Assembly: GCA_902806415.1 (NCBI GenBank)
Contig: CADCWN010000063.1
Coordinates: 1 to 43,144, forward strand
Length of the DNA stretch: 43,144 bases
Source: an uncultured Thermomicrobiales bacterium
GTDB taxonomy: Bacteria; Chloroflexota; Chloroflexia; Thermomicrobiales; CADCWN01
Direction: 5' to 3'
Below are positions 15,975 through 23,985 of this stretch, in pieces; the stretch's first letter is position 1; every line of letters begins with the position of its first letter. The notes below the pieces were generated by a model. The model was not told where the DNA came from and searched no databases. It saw only the letters and a list, made by a program, of their open reading frames with translations. The position numbers and the translations under genes were made by a program.

Positions 15975-17549
15975 ATGGGCGACGCGCAACCCCAAGGCTT
16001 CGTGATGGAGGAACCCGCCAGACGCTCTATCACCATCGACGCGACGGGTGTGCCTGGCCTCGATACCGTCTTGGGCGGTGGCTTGCCGCGCGGGGCGATG
16101 GCGTTGATCGTCGGGCCGCCGGGCAGCGGCAAGACGACGCTCGCGATCCAGACAGGGTTCGCGGCCGCGCGAGCCGGACGGCGCGTCCTCATCCTGACGG
16201 CCCTCTCCGAGCCGACCGTCAAGCTCGTCACCCACATGCGGACGCTCACGTTCTTCGACGCGACGCTCGTCGGCGACAGCGTGCAGATCTTCAACCTCGG
16301 GCAATTCCTCAGCGAGGGGCTGGGGGTGACGGCGGACGCGCTCGTCGCGGCGGCGCGCCAGCAGCGCGCCGATCTGGTGATCATCGACGGTTTCCGGGGG
16401 ATTCGCGGCGCGGCGTCGGTGCCGCAGGAGTCGCGCCAGTTCCTCTACGATGTCGGGGGGCGGCTGAATGTTCTTGGGGCGACGGTCCTGGTCACCAGCG
16501 AGGCCGACGCGCGCGATTCCGCGCTCTACCCCGAGGCGACGACCGCCGATGTGATCATCGGCATCTCCTTCGCGCTCGTCGGGGTGCGGCAGCGGCGCGG
16601 CCTGGAGGTGCTGAAGGTGCGCGGCGGCGCGCCGCTGCCGGGCTTGCACGGGATGATGCTGAACACGGCGGGCGTCACGGTCTTCCCCCGGTTGGAGGCG
16701 CGCATGGTCGCGGGTGCCACACTGGAGGAAGACAGCCTGGGGGCGGCGCTGGCCGCCGCGAAGGGCGAGGGCGAGCCGCAGCGCGCGTCGTTCGACTTGC
16801 CGCAACTCGACGTCATGCTGGGTGGCGGGGTGACGCGCGGGACACGCGCGCTGCTCGTCGGTCGCGTCGGCACCGGCAAGACGCTGATGGGGCTGCAATT
16901 CGCCCTGGCGGGCGTGCGCGCGGGCGAGCCGACCCTCTTCCTTGGCCTGCGCGAGAACGCCGGCCAACTTGTCCGCAAGGTCGCCCCCTTCGCGCTCGGC
17001 CCCGAATTGCGCGCGGCGCTGGATTCCGGCGCGCTCGCGCTCCTGCGCTTGCCGGCGATCGAGCTCGATCCCGATCGCCTCGCGGTGCAACTCCTCGAGA
17101 CGCTCGATCGGACCGGCGCGCGGCGGCTGGTGATCGACAGCCTCGCCGAGGTCGAGCGCGCCGTGAACGAGCAGGATCGCGGCCGCCTGACCGGCTATCT
17201 CGCGGCGCTGCTCGAAGCCCTGCGCGCGCGGCAGATCACCGGCTTGTTCATCAAGGAGTCGCGCCAGAGCCCGCCGGTCGCGATCGACTTCAGCGAGGAT
17301 CCGTTCGCGACGATGGCCGAGAATGTCATCCTGGTACGGCAGGTGGAATTGCGGAGTCGGCAGCATCGGATCCTGTCGGTGCTGAAGATGGGCTTCTCGG
17401 ACTACGACACCACGCTCCGCGAGTTCGTGATCACGCCGTCCGACGGGATCCGCGTCTTGGCGCCGTTCGAGGCCGATCCGACGGTGCTGACGAGTGTGAG
17501 CGGGAGGGATGAGCGGGCGACGGATCGATCACACGCGGCAAAAGACTGA
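15975..17549 (+). CDS. Two-domain KaiC-like RecA-superfamily ATPase
   Basis: 524 residues from the ATG at 15975, chosen for the GGAGG site nine bases before it. Two KaiC domains lie in tandem. Domain 1 has GVPGLDTVLGGGLPRG then Walker A GPPGSGKTT (residues 47-55) and Walker B LVIIDGF. Domain 2 has FDLPQLDVMLGGGVTRGT, Walker A GRVGTGKT (296-303) and RRLVIDSLAEVERA. The tandem arrangement matches cyanobacterial KaiC in size, but no kaiA or kaiB is nearby. KaiC-like proteins without KaiB often work with histidine kinases or response regulators in stress responses. A lone receiver protein lies 2.3 kb downstream; a link is inference. Confidence 0.9.
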   Translation: MGDAQPQGFVMEEPARRSITIDATGVPGLDTVLGGGLPRGAMALIVGPPGSGKTTLAIQTGFAAARAGRRVLILTALSEPTVKLVTHMRTLTFFDATLVGDSVQIFNLGQFLSEGLGVTADALVAAARQQRADLVIIDGFRGIRGAASVPQESRQFLYDVGGRLNVLGATVLVTSEADARDSALYPEATTADVIIGISFALVGVRQRRGLEVLKVRGGAPLPGLHGMMLNTAGVTVFPRLEARMVAGATLEEDSLGAALAAAKGEGEPQRASFDLPQLDVMLGGGVTRGTRALLVGRVGTGKTLMGLQFALAGVRAGEPTLFLGLRENAGQLVRKVAPFALGPELRAALDSGALALLRLPAIELDPDRLAVQLLETLDRTGARRLVIDSLAEVERAVNEQDRGRLTGYLAALLEALRARQITGLFIKESRQSPPVAIDFSEDPFATMAENVILVRQVELRSRQHRILSVLKMGFSDYDTTLREFVITPSDGIRVLAPFEADPTVLTSVSGRDERATDRSHAAKD

Positions 17550-17680
17550 TTAAGTCGCCCCATCACCCCTCCTCGTGGCCCCCTATACACAGGGCGCTCG
17601 TAAGAGCGGTGGGATTATTATCGAGCAACAGTGCGATACAGTCGCAAGGGTGTAATCCCCTGACATATCAGCGGTGACGC

Positions 17681-18622
17681 TCAGGATCGCCCCAATGCCG
17701 GGCTGCCACCGGTAGTGGTTGGCGGTGCCTGTCGCGCGGGCGGCCAGTTCACGAGGGCGATACCCGTCAGGCTGACCGCGAAGGCGGCCAGCAGGGCGGG
17801 CGTGACCCGCTCCCCCAGGAGCGCCGCCCCCAGCGCGAGCGCGGTCAGCGGGTTGAGGTTGATGTAGACCGCCGCCTGGGTCGGCAGCAGCCGCGCCAGG
17901 CCGAACGAGGTCAGGTAATAGCCGAGCGCCCCGCCCGGCAGGCCGAGGATGAGGACGAGGGCTGCCGCGCGCCCATCGAGCCGGGCCACGGCCGGGAGCA
18001 GGCCCTCGATCAGGGCGGCGGGGAGGAGCAGCAGCGCGCCCGCCGCCATCGTGTAGGCGGTGACGGTCAGCGCCGCGTGGCGGGCGAAGGCTGGCTTGGC
18101 GACCACCCCGTAGACCCCGCCGAGGAACGCCCCGAGCAGCAGCAGCCCGTCGCCGGCGAGCGCCGACCCCCGCCCACCCCAGTGGAGCCCGTGCTCGGTC
18201 AGGACCACGACGACTCCCCCGAAGGTCAGCACCAGCCCGGCGATCTGGCGCGCGGTCAGCCGCTCCCGCCCGGCCAACCGGCCCAGGACGGCGCTCCAGA
18301 ACGGGATGGTGGCGAGCATGAGGGCGCCGCGCGACGCCTCCGTGAGCCGCAGCCCGACGTTGAAGGCGAGCGGGAAGGCGGCGAAGGTGATCGCCCCGAG
18401 CAGCGCGAGGAAGGGCAGGTCGCGCCGGGCGACCCGCAGCAGGCAGCGCGCCCCGACGGCCAGGCACAGGAAGAGCGCGCCGCTCCCCAGCCCGAAGCGC
18501 AGCACGGCCAGGCTGAGCGGCGGCACGTCGCGCACCACCACGCGCGTCGCCACCACCGAGGCGCCGAAGATGACCAGGGCCACGGCCATGGCCGCGTTGG
18601 CGGCCAGCGCCTGGTTCCTCAT
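17681..18622 (-). CDS. EamA/DMT-family transporter
   Basis: 313 residues with about ten hydrophobic segments arranged as two EamA repeats. The first has FGASVVATRVVVRDVPPLSLAVLRF and the second has GGVYGVVAKPAFARHAALTV. The conserved late motif PLTALALGAALLGERVTP is typical of drug/metabolite transporters of the inner membrane. The substrate is unknown. The start overlaps the stop of the upstream reductase gene by four bases (ATGA), so the two are translationally coupled and probably function together. The downstream gap (17550-17680) holds only an imperfect GGGATTA/TAATCCC inverted repeat. Confidence 0.9.
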   Translation of the reverse strand: MRNQALAANAAMAVALVIFGASVVATRVVVRDVPPLSLAVLRFGLGSGALFLCLAVGARCLLRVARRDLPFLALLGAITFAAFPLAFNVGLRLTEASRGALMLATIPFWSAVLGRLAGRERLTARQIAGLVLTFGGVVVVLTEHGLHWGGRGSALAGDGLLLLGAFLGGVYGVVAKPAFARHAALTVTAYTMAAGALLLLPAALIEGLLPAVARLDGRAAALVLILGLPGGALGYYLTSFGLARLLPTQAAVYINLNPLTALALGAALLGERVTPALLAAFAVSLTGIALVNWPPARQAPPTTTGGSPALGRS

Positions 18623-19548
18623 CGCGGCCCTGGTGTGCCGTCGGCGTAGGGGCGCAGTGCGGCGTAGATCGCGAAGTTGAGCGGCGTCGGGATGCCGCGC
18701 GCCTCGCCGAGGCGTACTACCGTCCCGTTCAGCCCCTCAAGTTCCATCCGCCGCCCGGCGGCGAGGTCGTGGTACATCGAGCCGTAGATGCCGGGCGGGG
18801 CGTTGAAGGAGCCCTGGTACCAGCGCTCCACCGCACCATCGGGCAGCGGCACCCCCTCGGCGCGCCCGACCGCCGCCACCTCCTCCATCACGCCCTGGTA
18901 GAGGCGGGCGGTCGCCGGGTCGGCGCGGATGGCCCCGAGCGGCAGGCGGGTCAGCGACGTGACGCCGCTGAGGGCACAGATGAAGACGAACTTGTCCCAC
19001 AGCTGGGCGCGCATCTCGGGGGACACCTCGACCGCGAACCCGGCCCCCGCGAGCTCGCGCAGGAGGCGCGCGGTGCGCCCACTCTCCCCGCCCGCAAGCT
19101 CGCCGAAGCGGAGGAACGCGGGCGCGCCTTGCTCGACGATGATCCCGGGGGCCTCGATGTGCGCGCTCACCCCGGCGATGGCCCCCAGGACCGGCCCCGG
19201 CCCGCCGACCGCGGCGAGATGCTCCTCGTTGTCCACGCCGTTCTGCACCGAGAGGACGGCGGTGTCGGGGCCGATGAGCGGTGGGAGGAGCGCGGCCGCC
19301 GCGCCGGTGTCGTAGGCTTTGACGCAGAAGAGGACCAGGTCCACCGGCCCGACCGCAGCCGGGTCGTCGGTGGCGACGACCGGCAGCGCGAACTCGCCGT
19401 GCGCGCCCGACCTGACGACGAGCCCGCGCTCCCGCAGCGCGGCGAGGGTCGGCCCCCGGGCGAGGAACGCCACGTCGTGCCCCGCCCGTGCCAGCAACCC
19501 GCCGAAATAGGCCCCGGTCCCCCCGACGCCGATCACCGCGACGCGCAT
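18619..19548 (-). CDS. panE: Ketopantoate reductase family (ApbA/PanE)
   Basis: 309 residues. The NADP-binding start is MRVAVIGVGGTGAYFGGLLA with glycines at 7, 9 and 12. SVQNGVDNE matches the substrate-side QNG motif. The C-terminal helical domain has LWDKFVFICALSGVTSLTRLP, where the Lys is the usual catalytic one. PanE reduces 2-dehydropantoate to pantoate in coenzyme A synthesis, but many paralogues act on other 2-keto acids, so the symbol is tentative. An AGGAGGGAC site lies four bases before the ATG. In the upstream gap (19549-19650, minus strand) two TATACT boxes are visible and may be promoters. It is coupled to the EamA gene. Confidence 0.85.
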   Translation of the reverse strand: MRVAVIGVGGTGAYFGGLLARAGHDVAFLARGPTLAALRERGLVVRSGAHGEFALPVVATDDPAAVGPVDLVLFCVKAYDTGAAAALLPPLIGPDTAVLSVQNGVDNEEHLAAVGGPGPVLGAIAGVSAHIEAPGIIVEQGAPAFLRFGELAGGESGRTARLLRELAGAGFAVEVSPEMRAQLWDKFVFICALSGVTSLTRLPLGAIRADPATARLYQGVMEEVAAVGRAEGVPLPDGAVERWYQGSFNAPPGIYGSMYHDLAAGRRMELEGLNGTVVRLGEARGIPTPLNFAIYAALRPYADGTPGPR

Positions 19549-19805
19549 GGTGTCCCTCCTGCAGTGAGAGTGCCGCCAATCCGCATGATTTGCCTGGTCT
19601 ATGTTTAGTATAGCAATGCCGCCCAGTATACCCGCTCGCTCGTAGTCGTGGACGAGATCAGCACTGTTCCTATCGTTGCTCGCCGGTCCCGAGAACTGCG
19701 GTGGACAAAGACTTGCCATCGTGAGGGCCAACGATGTGACCGTCCTTCGTCGTATTGTTGGCAAGATTATTGTATTCCTCACGGTGGTAGCACTGGAGGG
19801 GGCCA

Positions 19806-20234
19806 ATGAGCGAGGCGCAAGCAAGCCAGATTTCACCACAACGGGACGATACCGCCACGAGGGCGCGCGCGGTGCTCGTCCTCGTCGCCGAGGATGAGGA
19901 GCCGATCGCGGAGATCATCGCCACGGTGATCCAAGAACTCGATGCCACGCCGATCGTTGCGGCGCACGGGCGCGAGGCGCTGGCGCTCGCGCGTCAGGCC
20001 GCCCCGGCGCTGATCATCACCGATCTGATGATGCCGCTGATGGATGGAGCGGAACTGATCGCCACCCTCCGCGCGGAGGCGGCGGAGAGGGGGACGCAGC
20101 CCCCGCCGGTCATCCTGATGACCGCCAGTGGGCGCGAGAATGCGGCGCGGGCGGGGGCCGATGTGGTGCTGCCCAAGCCGTTCGACCTGGCGGCGCTGGA
20201 AGATTTGCTGCGCCACTATCTCGCGCTCCCGTGA
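19806..20234 (+). CDS. Stand-alone response regulator receiver protein
   Basis: 142 residues containing a single receiver domain after about 20 unstructured residues. The acidic pair is in VLVAEDEEPIAE, the phosphorylated Asp is D73 in LIITDLMMPLMDG, the switch Thr is T106 in ILMTASG and the conserved Lys is K124 in VLPKPFDL. There is no output domain, so it should act by protein contact like CheY or SpoF-type proteins. No histidine kinase gene is adjacent. A CTGGAGGGGGCC site precedes the start. It is followed 58 bases later by the FrnE-like gene on the same strand. Confidence 0.92.
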   Translation: MSEAQASQISPQRDDTATRARAVLVLVAEDEEPIAEIIATVIQELDATPIVAAHGREALALARQAAPALIITDLMMPLMDGAELIATLRAEAAERGTQPPPVILMTASGRENAARAGADVVLPKPFDLAALEDLLRHYLALP

Positions 20235-20292
20235 GGGACTTGGCAGGGACGAGACGCGAGTTTAGCCCGCGCGCCGCGCGGAAGGAGTTTCG

Positions 20293-20958
20293 ATGACCAC
20301 CACCACGCCGCCGATCCTGATCGATGTTTATGCCGACATCGCCTGCCCCTGGTGCTACATCGGCGAGCGCCGACTGGCGCGGGTGCTCGCCGAGCGGCCC
20401 GAGTTGCGCGCGGAGCGTCGCTGGCGACCGTTCCAATTGCAGCCGGGCTTACCTGCGGCGGGCCTGCCCTGGGCGGCCTTCGTTGAACAAAAGTTTGGCG
20501 GCGCGGATCGCGCGGCGCAGGCGTTCGCGCAGGTCGTCGCGGCGGGGGAATCGGAGGGGTTGCGCTTCGACTTCGCGCGGATGCCGAAAGCGCCGAACAC
20601 GCGCGCGGCCCATCGCCTGATCCGCTACGCGGACGCGCACGATCGCCTCTGGGAGACGGTCGAGGCGGTCTTCGCGGCCTATTTCTCGGATGGGCGCGAC
20701 GTGACTGACCTGGATGAACTCGCCGCCATCGCCGGGGCAGTCGGCCTCGACCCCGGTGCCGCGCGCCTCTTCCTGGCGGGCGATGAATGGGGCGCGGAGG
20801 TCGATGCCGACCAGCGCGAGGCGGGTGAGATCGGCGTCGAGAGCGTCCCGATGTTCGTCTTCAACGAGCGCTACGCGCTCACCGGGGCGCAGCCGCTCGC
20901 CGTCTTCCACGAGGTCTTTGACGTCGTCGTTGAGCAGTACGCCGTCCCGGCGGATTGA
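20293..20958 (+). CDS. DsbA-family oxidoreductase, FrnE-like
   Basis: 221 residues. A thioredoxin-fold start (ILIDVYADIACPWCYIGERR) carries the C18-P-W-C21 redox pair. The helical insertion (residues about 80-170) and the late cis-Pro strand GVESVPMFVFNERYALTGAQP follow. This is the FrnE/2-hydroxychromene-carboxylate isomerase-like branch of DsbA proteins. No signal peptide is present, so it acts in the cytoplasm as a disulfide isomerase-like protein, as shown for Deinococcus FrnE. The start follows a GGAAGGAG site. Confidence 0.92.
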   Translation: MTTTTPPILIDVYADIACPWCYIGERRLARVLAERPELRAERRWRPFQLQPGLPAAGLPWAAFVEQKFGGADRAAQAFAQVVAAGESEGLRFDFARMPKAPNTRAAHRLIRYADAHDRLWETVEAVFAAYFSDGRDVTDLDELAAIAGAVGLDPGAARLFLAGDEWGAEVDADQREAGEIGVESVPMFVFNERYALTGAQPLAVFHEVFDVVVEQYAVPAD

Positions 20959-20960
20959 GG

Positions 20961-21070
20961 GAGTCCGTAATCCGTAGTCCATAGAAGCTGCTTGCTCAGA
21001 CACTGCTTCCACGGTAAGGCACCGAGTGGAAACGAGACTCTACGGACTACAGACTACCGACCACGGACTC
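20961..21070. repeat. Mirrored tandem-heptamer hairpin (GTCCGTA variant)
   Basis: The left arm (20961-20984, units GTCCGTA, ATCCGTA, GTCCATA) follows the FrnE stop codon by two bases. The right arm (21035-21070) has inverted units GACTCTACGGACTACAGACT and further. Same plan as the GTCGTGA elements but with a different heptamer. It separates two convergent genes. Confidence 0.7.
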
Positions 21071-21081
21071 CTCGTCGCCCC

Positions 21082-22299
21082 TCACGGCGCGAAGCGCAGC
21101 GACCAGATCGCGCCATCGGTCGCCGAGCGATAGACGATCGCCTTGCCATCCGGCGCGACCTCCCACTCGTTCTGCGCGATGGTGAACGGTGGCTGTCCCG
21201 CGCCGACGAGCGGCGTGCGCGCGCCGTCGGCGAGGTTGTAGCGCCAGAGTTCGTCGTTCGGACGGTCGGTTGGGGCGGGGATATGGAGGAGTGCGCCGCT
21301 GTCGGGCAGCCAGCGGTAACCGCCGGTGAGCGCCAGACGCTGCCGACCGCCACCATCCGCGTTGACAATCCAGACGCCGTTCGCCGCCGCGTCGCGCTGC
21401 AAGGTCGCGGTGTAGACGATCCGCTGCCCATCCGGGCTGATCAGCGGGCTCTCGAGCCACGGGCTCTCGACGATCAGGGTGGCGGCCCCGCTGACCGTGT
21501 CCAGCACCCAGAGTCCGGGGTGCTCCGCGCGCGAGTCGCGCCCATTGACCAGGATTCGCCGCCCGTCGGGGAACCACTGGATCGTCTCGCCGATGAAGAT
21601 GGCTGGCGGCGTAGAGATTGCCCCGGTGTCGAGTTGCATGATGGTGATCTGGAACGGCGGGTCGAGCGAGGTGGAGACGACTGGGACACCGTTCGCCGGG
21701 GCCATCCAGGCGACCCGGTCGCTCGTCGCCGGGAGGTAGGCCCGCCTGCCCCCATTCGGCAGAGTCGCGAGGACGACCCCGTCGAGTCGCGCCAGTCGCG
21801 TCACCCCGCCATCCGGGTAGGCGACGAGGCCGAGATCGGGCGAGAAGGTGCCGTAGAGGGGGCTGAGGAACTGCGGCGTGCCGCCTCCCTGCGGCACGCG
21901 CCACAGCCCCGCGCGCGGATCGATCTGCCCCGCCGCGCCATAGAAGGCGATCCCGGCGCTGTCGGGGAGCCAGCGCGGCAGCGCGCAGCAGCCATCCCTG
22001 GTCAGCTTGGTGGCGCGCGGCAGGGTGTTGGTCGCGGTGCTGGCGCGGGTGGGCGCGCTGGGGTTGGGGGGGCTGGTCGGCGCGCGCGTCGCGCCGGGGG
22101 GGAGGGTCGGCGTCGGCGCGCCTGGCAGGCCGGTTGTCGCGGGCGCGGCGGTGCTGGTCAGGACGATGATCGTCGGCCTCACCCCACCAGGTGGCGGCGT
22201 GACCAGTCGCGGCGTCACGGCCTCCCGGCCCGGCACGCAGGCCGTCAGCAGCAGGGCGACCAGGAGGAGCGCGGCGAGGCGCGCTGGCCGTCGCCTCAT
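21082..22299 (-). CDS. Lipoprotein with WD40/PD40 beta-propeller
   Basis: 405 residues from the ATG at 22299. The N-terminus is a lipoprotein signal (two-thirds hydrophobic, ending LLLTAC with C21). A Pro/Thr/Ala-rich linker (about residues 25-95) tethers the folded part away from the membrane. The rest is a beta-propeller with repeated PD40-type strands (WLPDSAGIAFYG, FSPDLGLVAYPDG, WFPDGRRILVNG, ISPDGQRIVYTA, WLPDSGALLHIP). Such TolB-like propellers usually bind proteins or glycans. The start overlaps the stop of the upstream M23 peptidase gene by four bases, so the two are coupled. A partnership with cell-wall cleavage is an inference. Confidence 0.87.
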   Translation of the reverse strand: MRRRPARLAALLLVALLLTACVPGREAVTPRLVTPPPGGVRPTIIVLTSTAAPATTGLPGAPTPTLPPGATRAPTSPPNPSAPTRASTATNTLPRATKLTRDGCCALPRWLPDSAGIAFYGAAGQIDPRAGLWRVPQGGGTPQFLSPLYGTFSPDLGLVAYPDGGVTRLARLDGVVLATLPNGGRRAYLPATSDRVAWMAPANGVPVVSTSLDPPFQITIMQLDTGAISTPPAIFIGETIQWFPDGRRILVNGRDSRAEHPGLWVLDTVSGAATLIVESPWLESPLISPDGQRIVYTATLQRDAAANGVWIVNADGGGRQRLALTGGYRWLPDSGALLHIPAPTDRPNDELWRYNLADGARTPLVGAGQPPFTIAQNEWEVAPDGKAIVYRSATDGAIWSLRFAP

Positions 22300-22988
22300 G
22301 GCCACGACCGTGGATAGTCGTTGAGGCGCGCGCCGCCGAAGAGGACATCGGGCTGATCGACGATCGTCAGCCAGCGCGCGGGATTGTCGAGGTCGCGGAC
22401 GAACGTCGTGCCGTTGCGCCGGATTCCCGCCGTCGCGCGGTGCCAATCGACGCGCAGCAGCGGCACCGGGTTGGTCGTCTCGCGCATCATGTTGCGCCGG
22501 ATTTCCAGGTGCAGGTGCGGGTCGAGGTCGCAGCGCCCGGCGGGGTCGCCGGAGCGGGCGATCGGGTCGCCCACCCGCACGACCTGGCCCGGCGTCAGGG
22601 TCGCGCGCTCCAGCAGATGCCCGTAGAGGGAGAAGAGGCCGTCGGCGTGCGCGATCACGACGCTGTGCGGGGCCGAGCCGTAGGGGCCATCGACCGCGAA
22701 GACCGCCCCATCGCCGATCGCCAGCACCGTCGTGCCGCAGGGGGTGTTGAAATCGACCCCGAAATGCAATCCCTGGCCGGCGGGGTAGGGGTTGTCGTGC
22801 GCCCAGGCGGTGTTGCCGTACCACTGGCCGATAAACCACGACCCCGGCCCCGGCGACCCGGCGAGCGGCGCACCGAAGGGCGGCGCTGCCGCCCGCGCGG
22901 GCGTCCGACCGCTCAGGAGCGCCGTCAACAGCAACGCCGCAGCGAGGCCAGTCAAGAGCCCCCTGCGGCGCGCGGGGCGATGGTCCAC
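22296..22988 (-). CDS. M23 (LytM) family metallopeptidase
   Basis: About 230 residues from a GTG at 22988, preferred over the farther GTG at 23057 because AGGGGG lies six bases ahead and the next residues (DHRPARRRGLLTGLAAALLL) form a signal peptide. The LytM zinc site is complete: HFGVD, then SLYGHL and HLHLEIR. The family hydrolyses peptide cross-bridges of peptidoglycan outside the membrane or, when degenerate, activates amidases. All metal ligands are kept, so activity is likely. The C-terminal 60 residues are not part of the catalytic domain and are unassigned. Coupled to the lipoprotein gene. Confidence 0.88.
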   Translation of the reverse strand: MDHRPARRRGLLTGLAAALLLTALLSGRTPARAAAPPFGAPLAGSPGPGSWFIGQWYGNTAWAHDNPYPAGQGLHFGVDFNTPCGTTVLAIGDGAVFAVDGPYGSAPHSVVIAHADGLFSLYGHLLERATLTPGQVVRVGDPIARSGDPAGRCDLDPHLHLEIRRNMMRETTNPVPLLRVDWHRATAGIRRNGTTFVRDLDNPARWLTIVDQPDVLFGGARLNDYPRSWP

Positions 22989-23095
22989 GGCTGACCCCCT
23001 GCGCAACGACGGCACACTATGTACGGACAACTCCCGCACCGATAGTAGCAGCCTCACTCGTCATGGGCAAGGGGACGATCACCGCAGGGGATAAT

Positions 23096-23191
23096 TAACC
23101 GCAGAGGCGCAGAGACGCAGAGGATCGCAGAGAAGACGACAAAATTATTCTTCTCTCTGCGGTCCTCTGCGTCTCTGCGCCTCTACGTTAA
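23096..23191. repeat. Long imperfect inverted repeat (CGCAGAGACGCAGAG type)
   Basis: The left arm (23096-23135) and right arm (23150-23191) are inverted copies matching at most of 40 positions around a short AT-rich centre (GACAAAATTATT). The units GCAGAGGCGCAGAGACGCAG are internally repetitive. Similar purine-rich text (CCACAGAGCGCACAGAGG) is present at 41028-41047 as a single arm. It lies between the divergent-side start of the M23 gene and the end of the Trm112 gene. Confidence 0.75.
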
Positions 23192-23203
23192 ACGTAGTCG
23201 CCG

Positions 23204-23419
23204 TTACTTCCCGATGATGCTCGTGTCCCGCCACTTCTCGCCCTCTTCGAGCAGCATCACCGGGATGCCGTCCTCGATCGGGTAGCGATTGCCGTTGCGC
23301 CGATTGACGAGCCAGAATTTGCCCTCGGCCTCGGTGACCAGTTCGAGCGGCCCCTTGTCGCCCGGATCGACCAGGATTTCCAGCAATTCCTGGCTGATCG
23401 GCTGTGCTGTCTCAGCCAT
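23204..23419 (-). CDS. Trm112 family protein
   Basis: 71 residues, the usual size of bacterial Trm112/UPF0434 proteins. The pattern ISQELLEILVDPGDKGPLEL followed by FWLVNRRNGNRYPIEDGIPVML is diagnostic. The zinc-type cysteine found at LVCP in many members is replaced here (LVDPG). Trm112 proteins serve as small activating partners of methyltransferases in eukaryotes; the bacterial role is less defined. The start is preceded by AGGAGGGCGAC. The upstream gap (23420-23660) contains a CGTCAC/GTGACG inverted repeat near 23559-23586 but no gene. Confidence 0.9.
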   Translation of the reverse strand: MAETAQPISQELLEILVDPGDKGPLELVTEAEGKFWLVNRRNGNRYPIEDGIPVMLLEEGEKWRDTSIIGK

Positions 23420-23660
23420 GTCGCCCTCCTATTCCGCGAAAAACCTAGTGACGTGCCGCGATGCCGCCGCGCCACCCGCCGTGTCGGACGCGCGCAATGA
23501 TAGTGCATGCTTAGCTTTTCCGGTGGCGCGGCGCGGGTCGCGGCGATGTCATCGAAACGTCACAAACTCGTTATCGGTTCGTGACGCGCGCCCCGTAGAG
23601 TAAGGGCATAGACGGTGCGCCGATGCACCGAGCGAAAGAGTAGAGAAGGAGTACCAAGCC

Positions 23661-23909
23661 ATGTTCAACCAGCAGAACACCGTCCGCCGCCTGTTCCGCT
23701 CCCGCACCAACCGGCAGATGACCGGCCTCTCCGGCGGGATCGCGGAGTATATGGATATCGATCCCTCACTGGTGCGGATCGGCTGGGTCGCGGCGACGTT
23801 CCTGACCTTCCCGGTCGCCCCGTTCGTCTACTTCATCGCGGCGCTGATCATCCCGAGCGAGCCGATCGATCAGCCCGGCCCGGTGGCCGGCGACACCTTC
23901 ACCATCTAG
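23661..23909 (+). CDS. PspC domain protein
   Basis: 82 residues. The PspC pattern RLFRSRTNRQMTGLSGGIAEYMDIDPSLVRIGWVAATFL is followed by a hydrophobic hairpin (FLTFPVAPFVYFIAALIIP). PspC-type proteins sit in the inner membrane and in proteobacteria help sense envelope stress. In other phyla they are small stand-alone proteins of unclear role. An AAGGAGTACC site precedes the ATG. It is transcribed alone and converges with the nucleoside hydrolase gene. Confidence 0.92.
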   Translation: MFNQQNTVRRLFRSRTNRQMTGLSGGIAEYMDIDPSLVRIGWVAATFLTFPVAPFVYFIAALIIPSEPIDQPGPVAGDTFTI

Positions 23910-23985
23910 CGCTGCCCCCGCCGCCCCCGTCCCTCATCGGCCCCACCGTCGTGGCCGCGCGAGGGGCGGGGGCGTCCGCATTTGT

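Noticed and set aside
22989..23057. Upstream GTG at 23057 as the M23 peptidase start
   Set aside because: It would place 23 charged residues before the signal peptide, and no ribosome site precedes it; the GTG at 22988 has AGGGGG six bases ahead.
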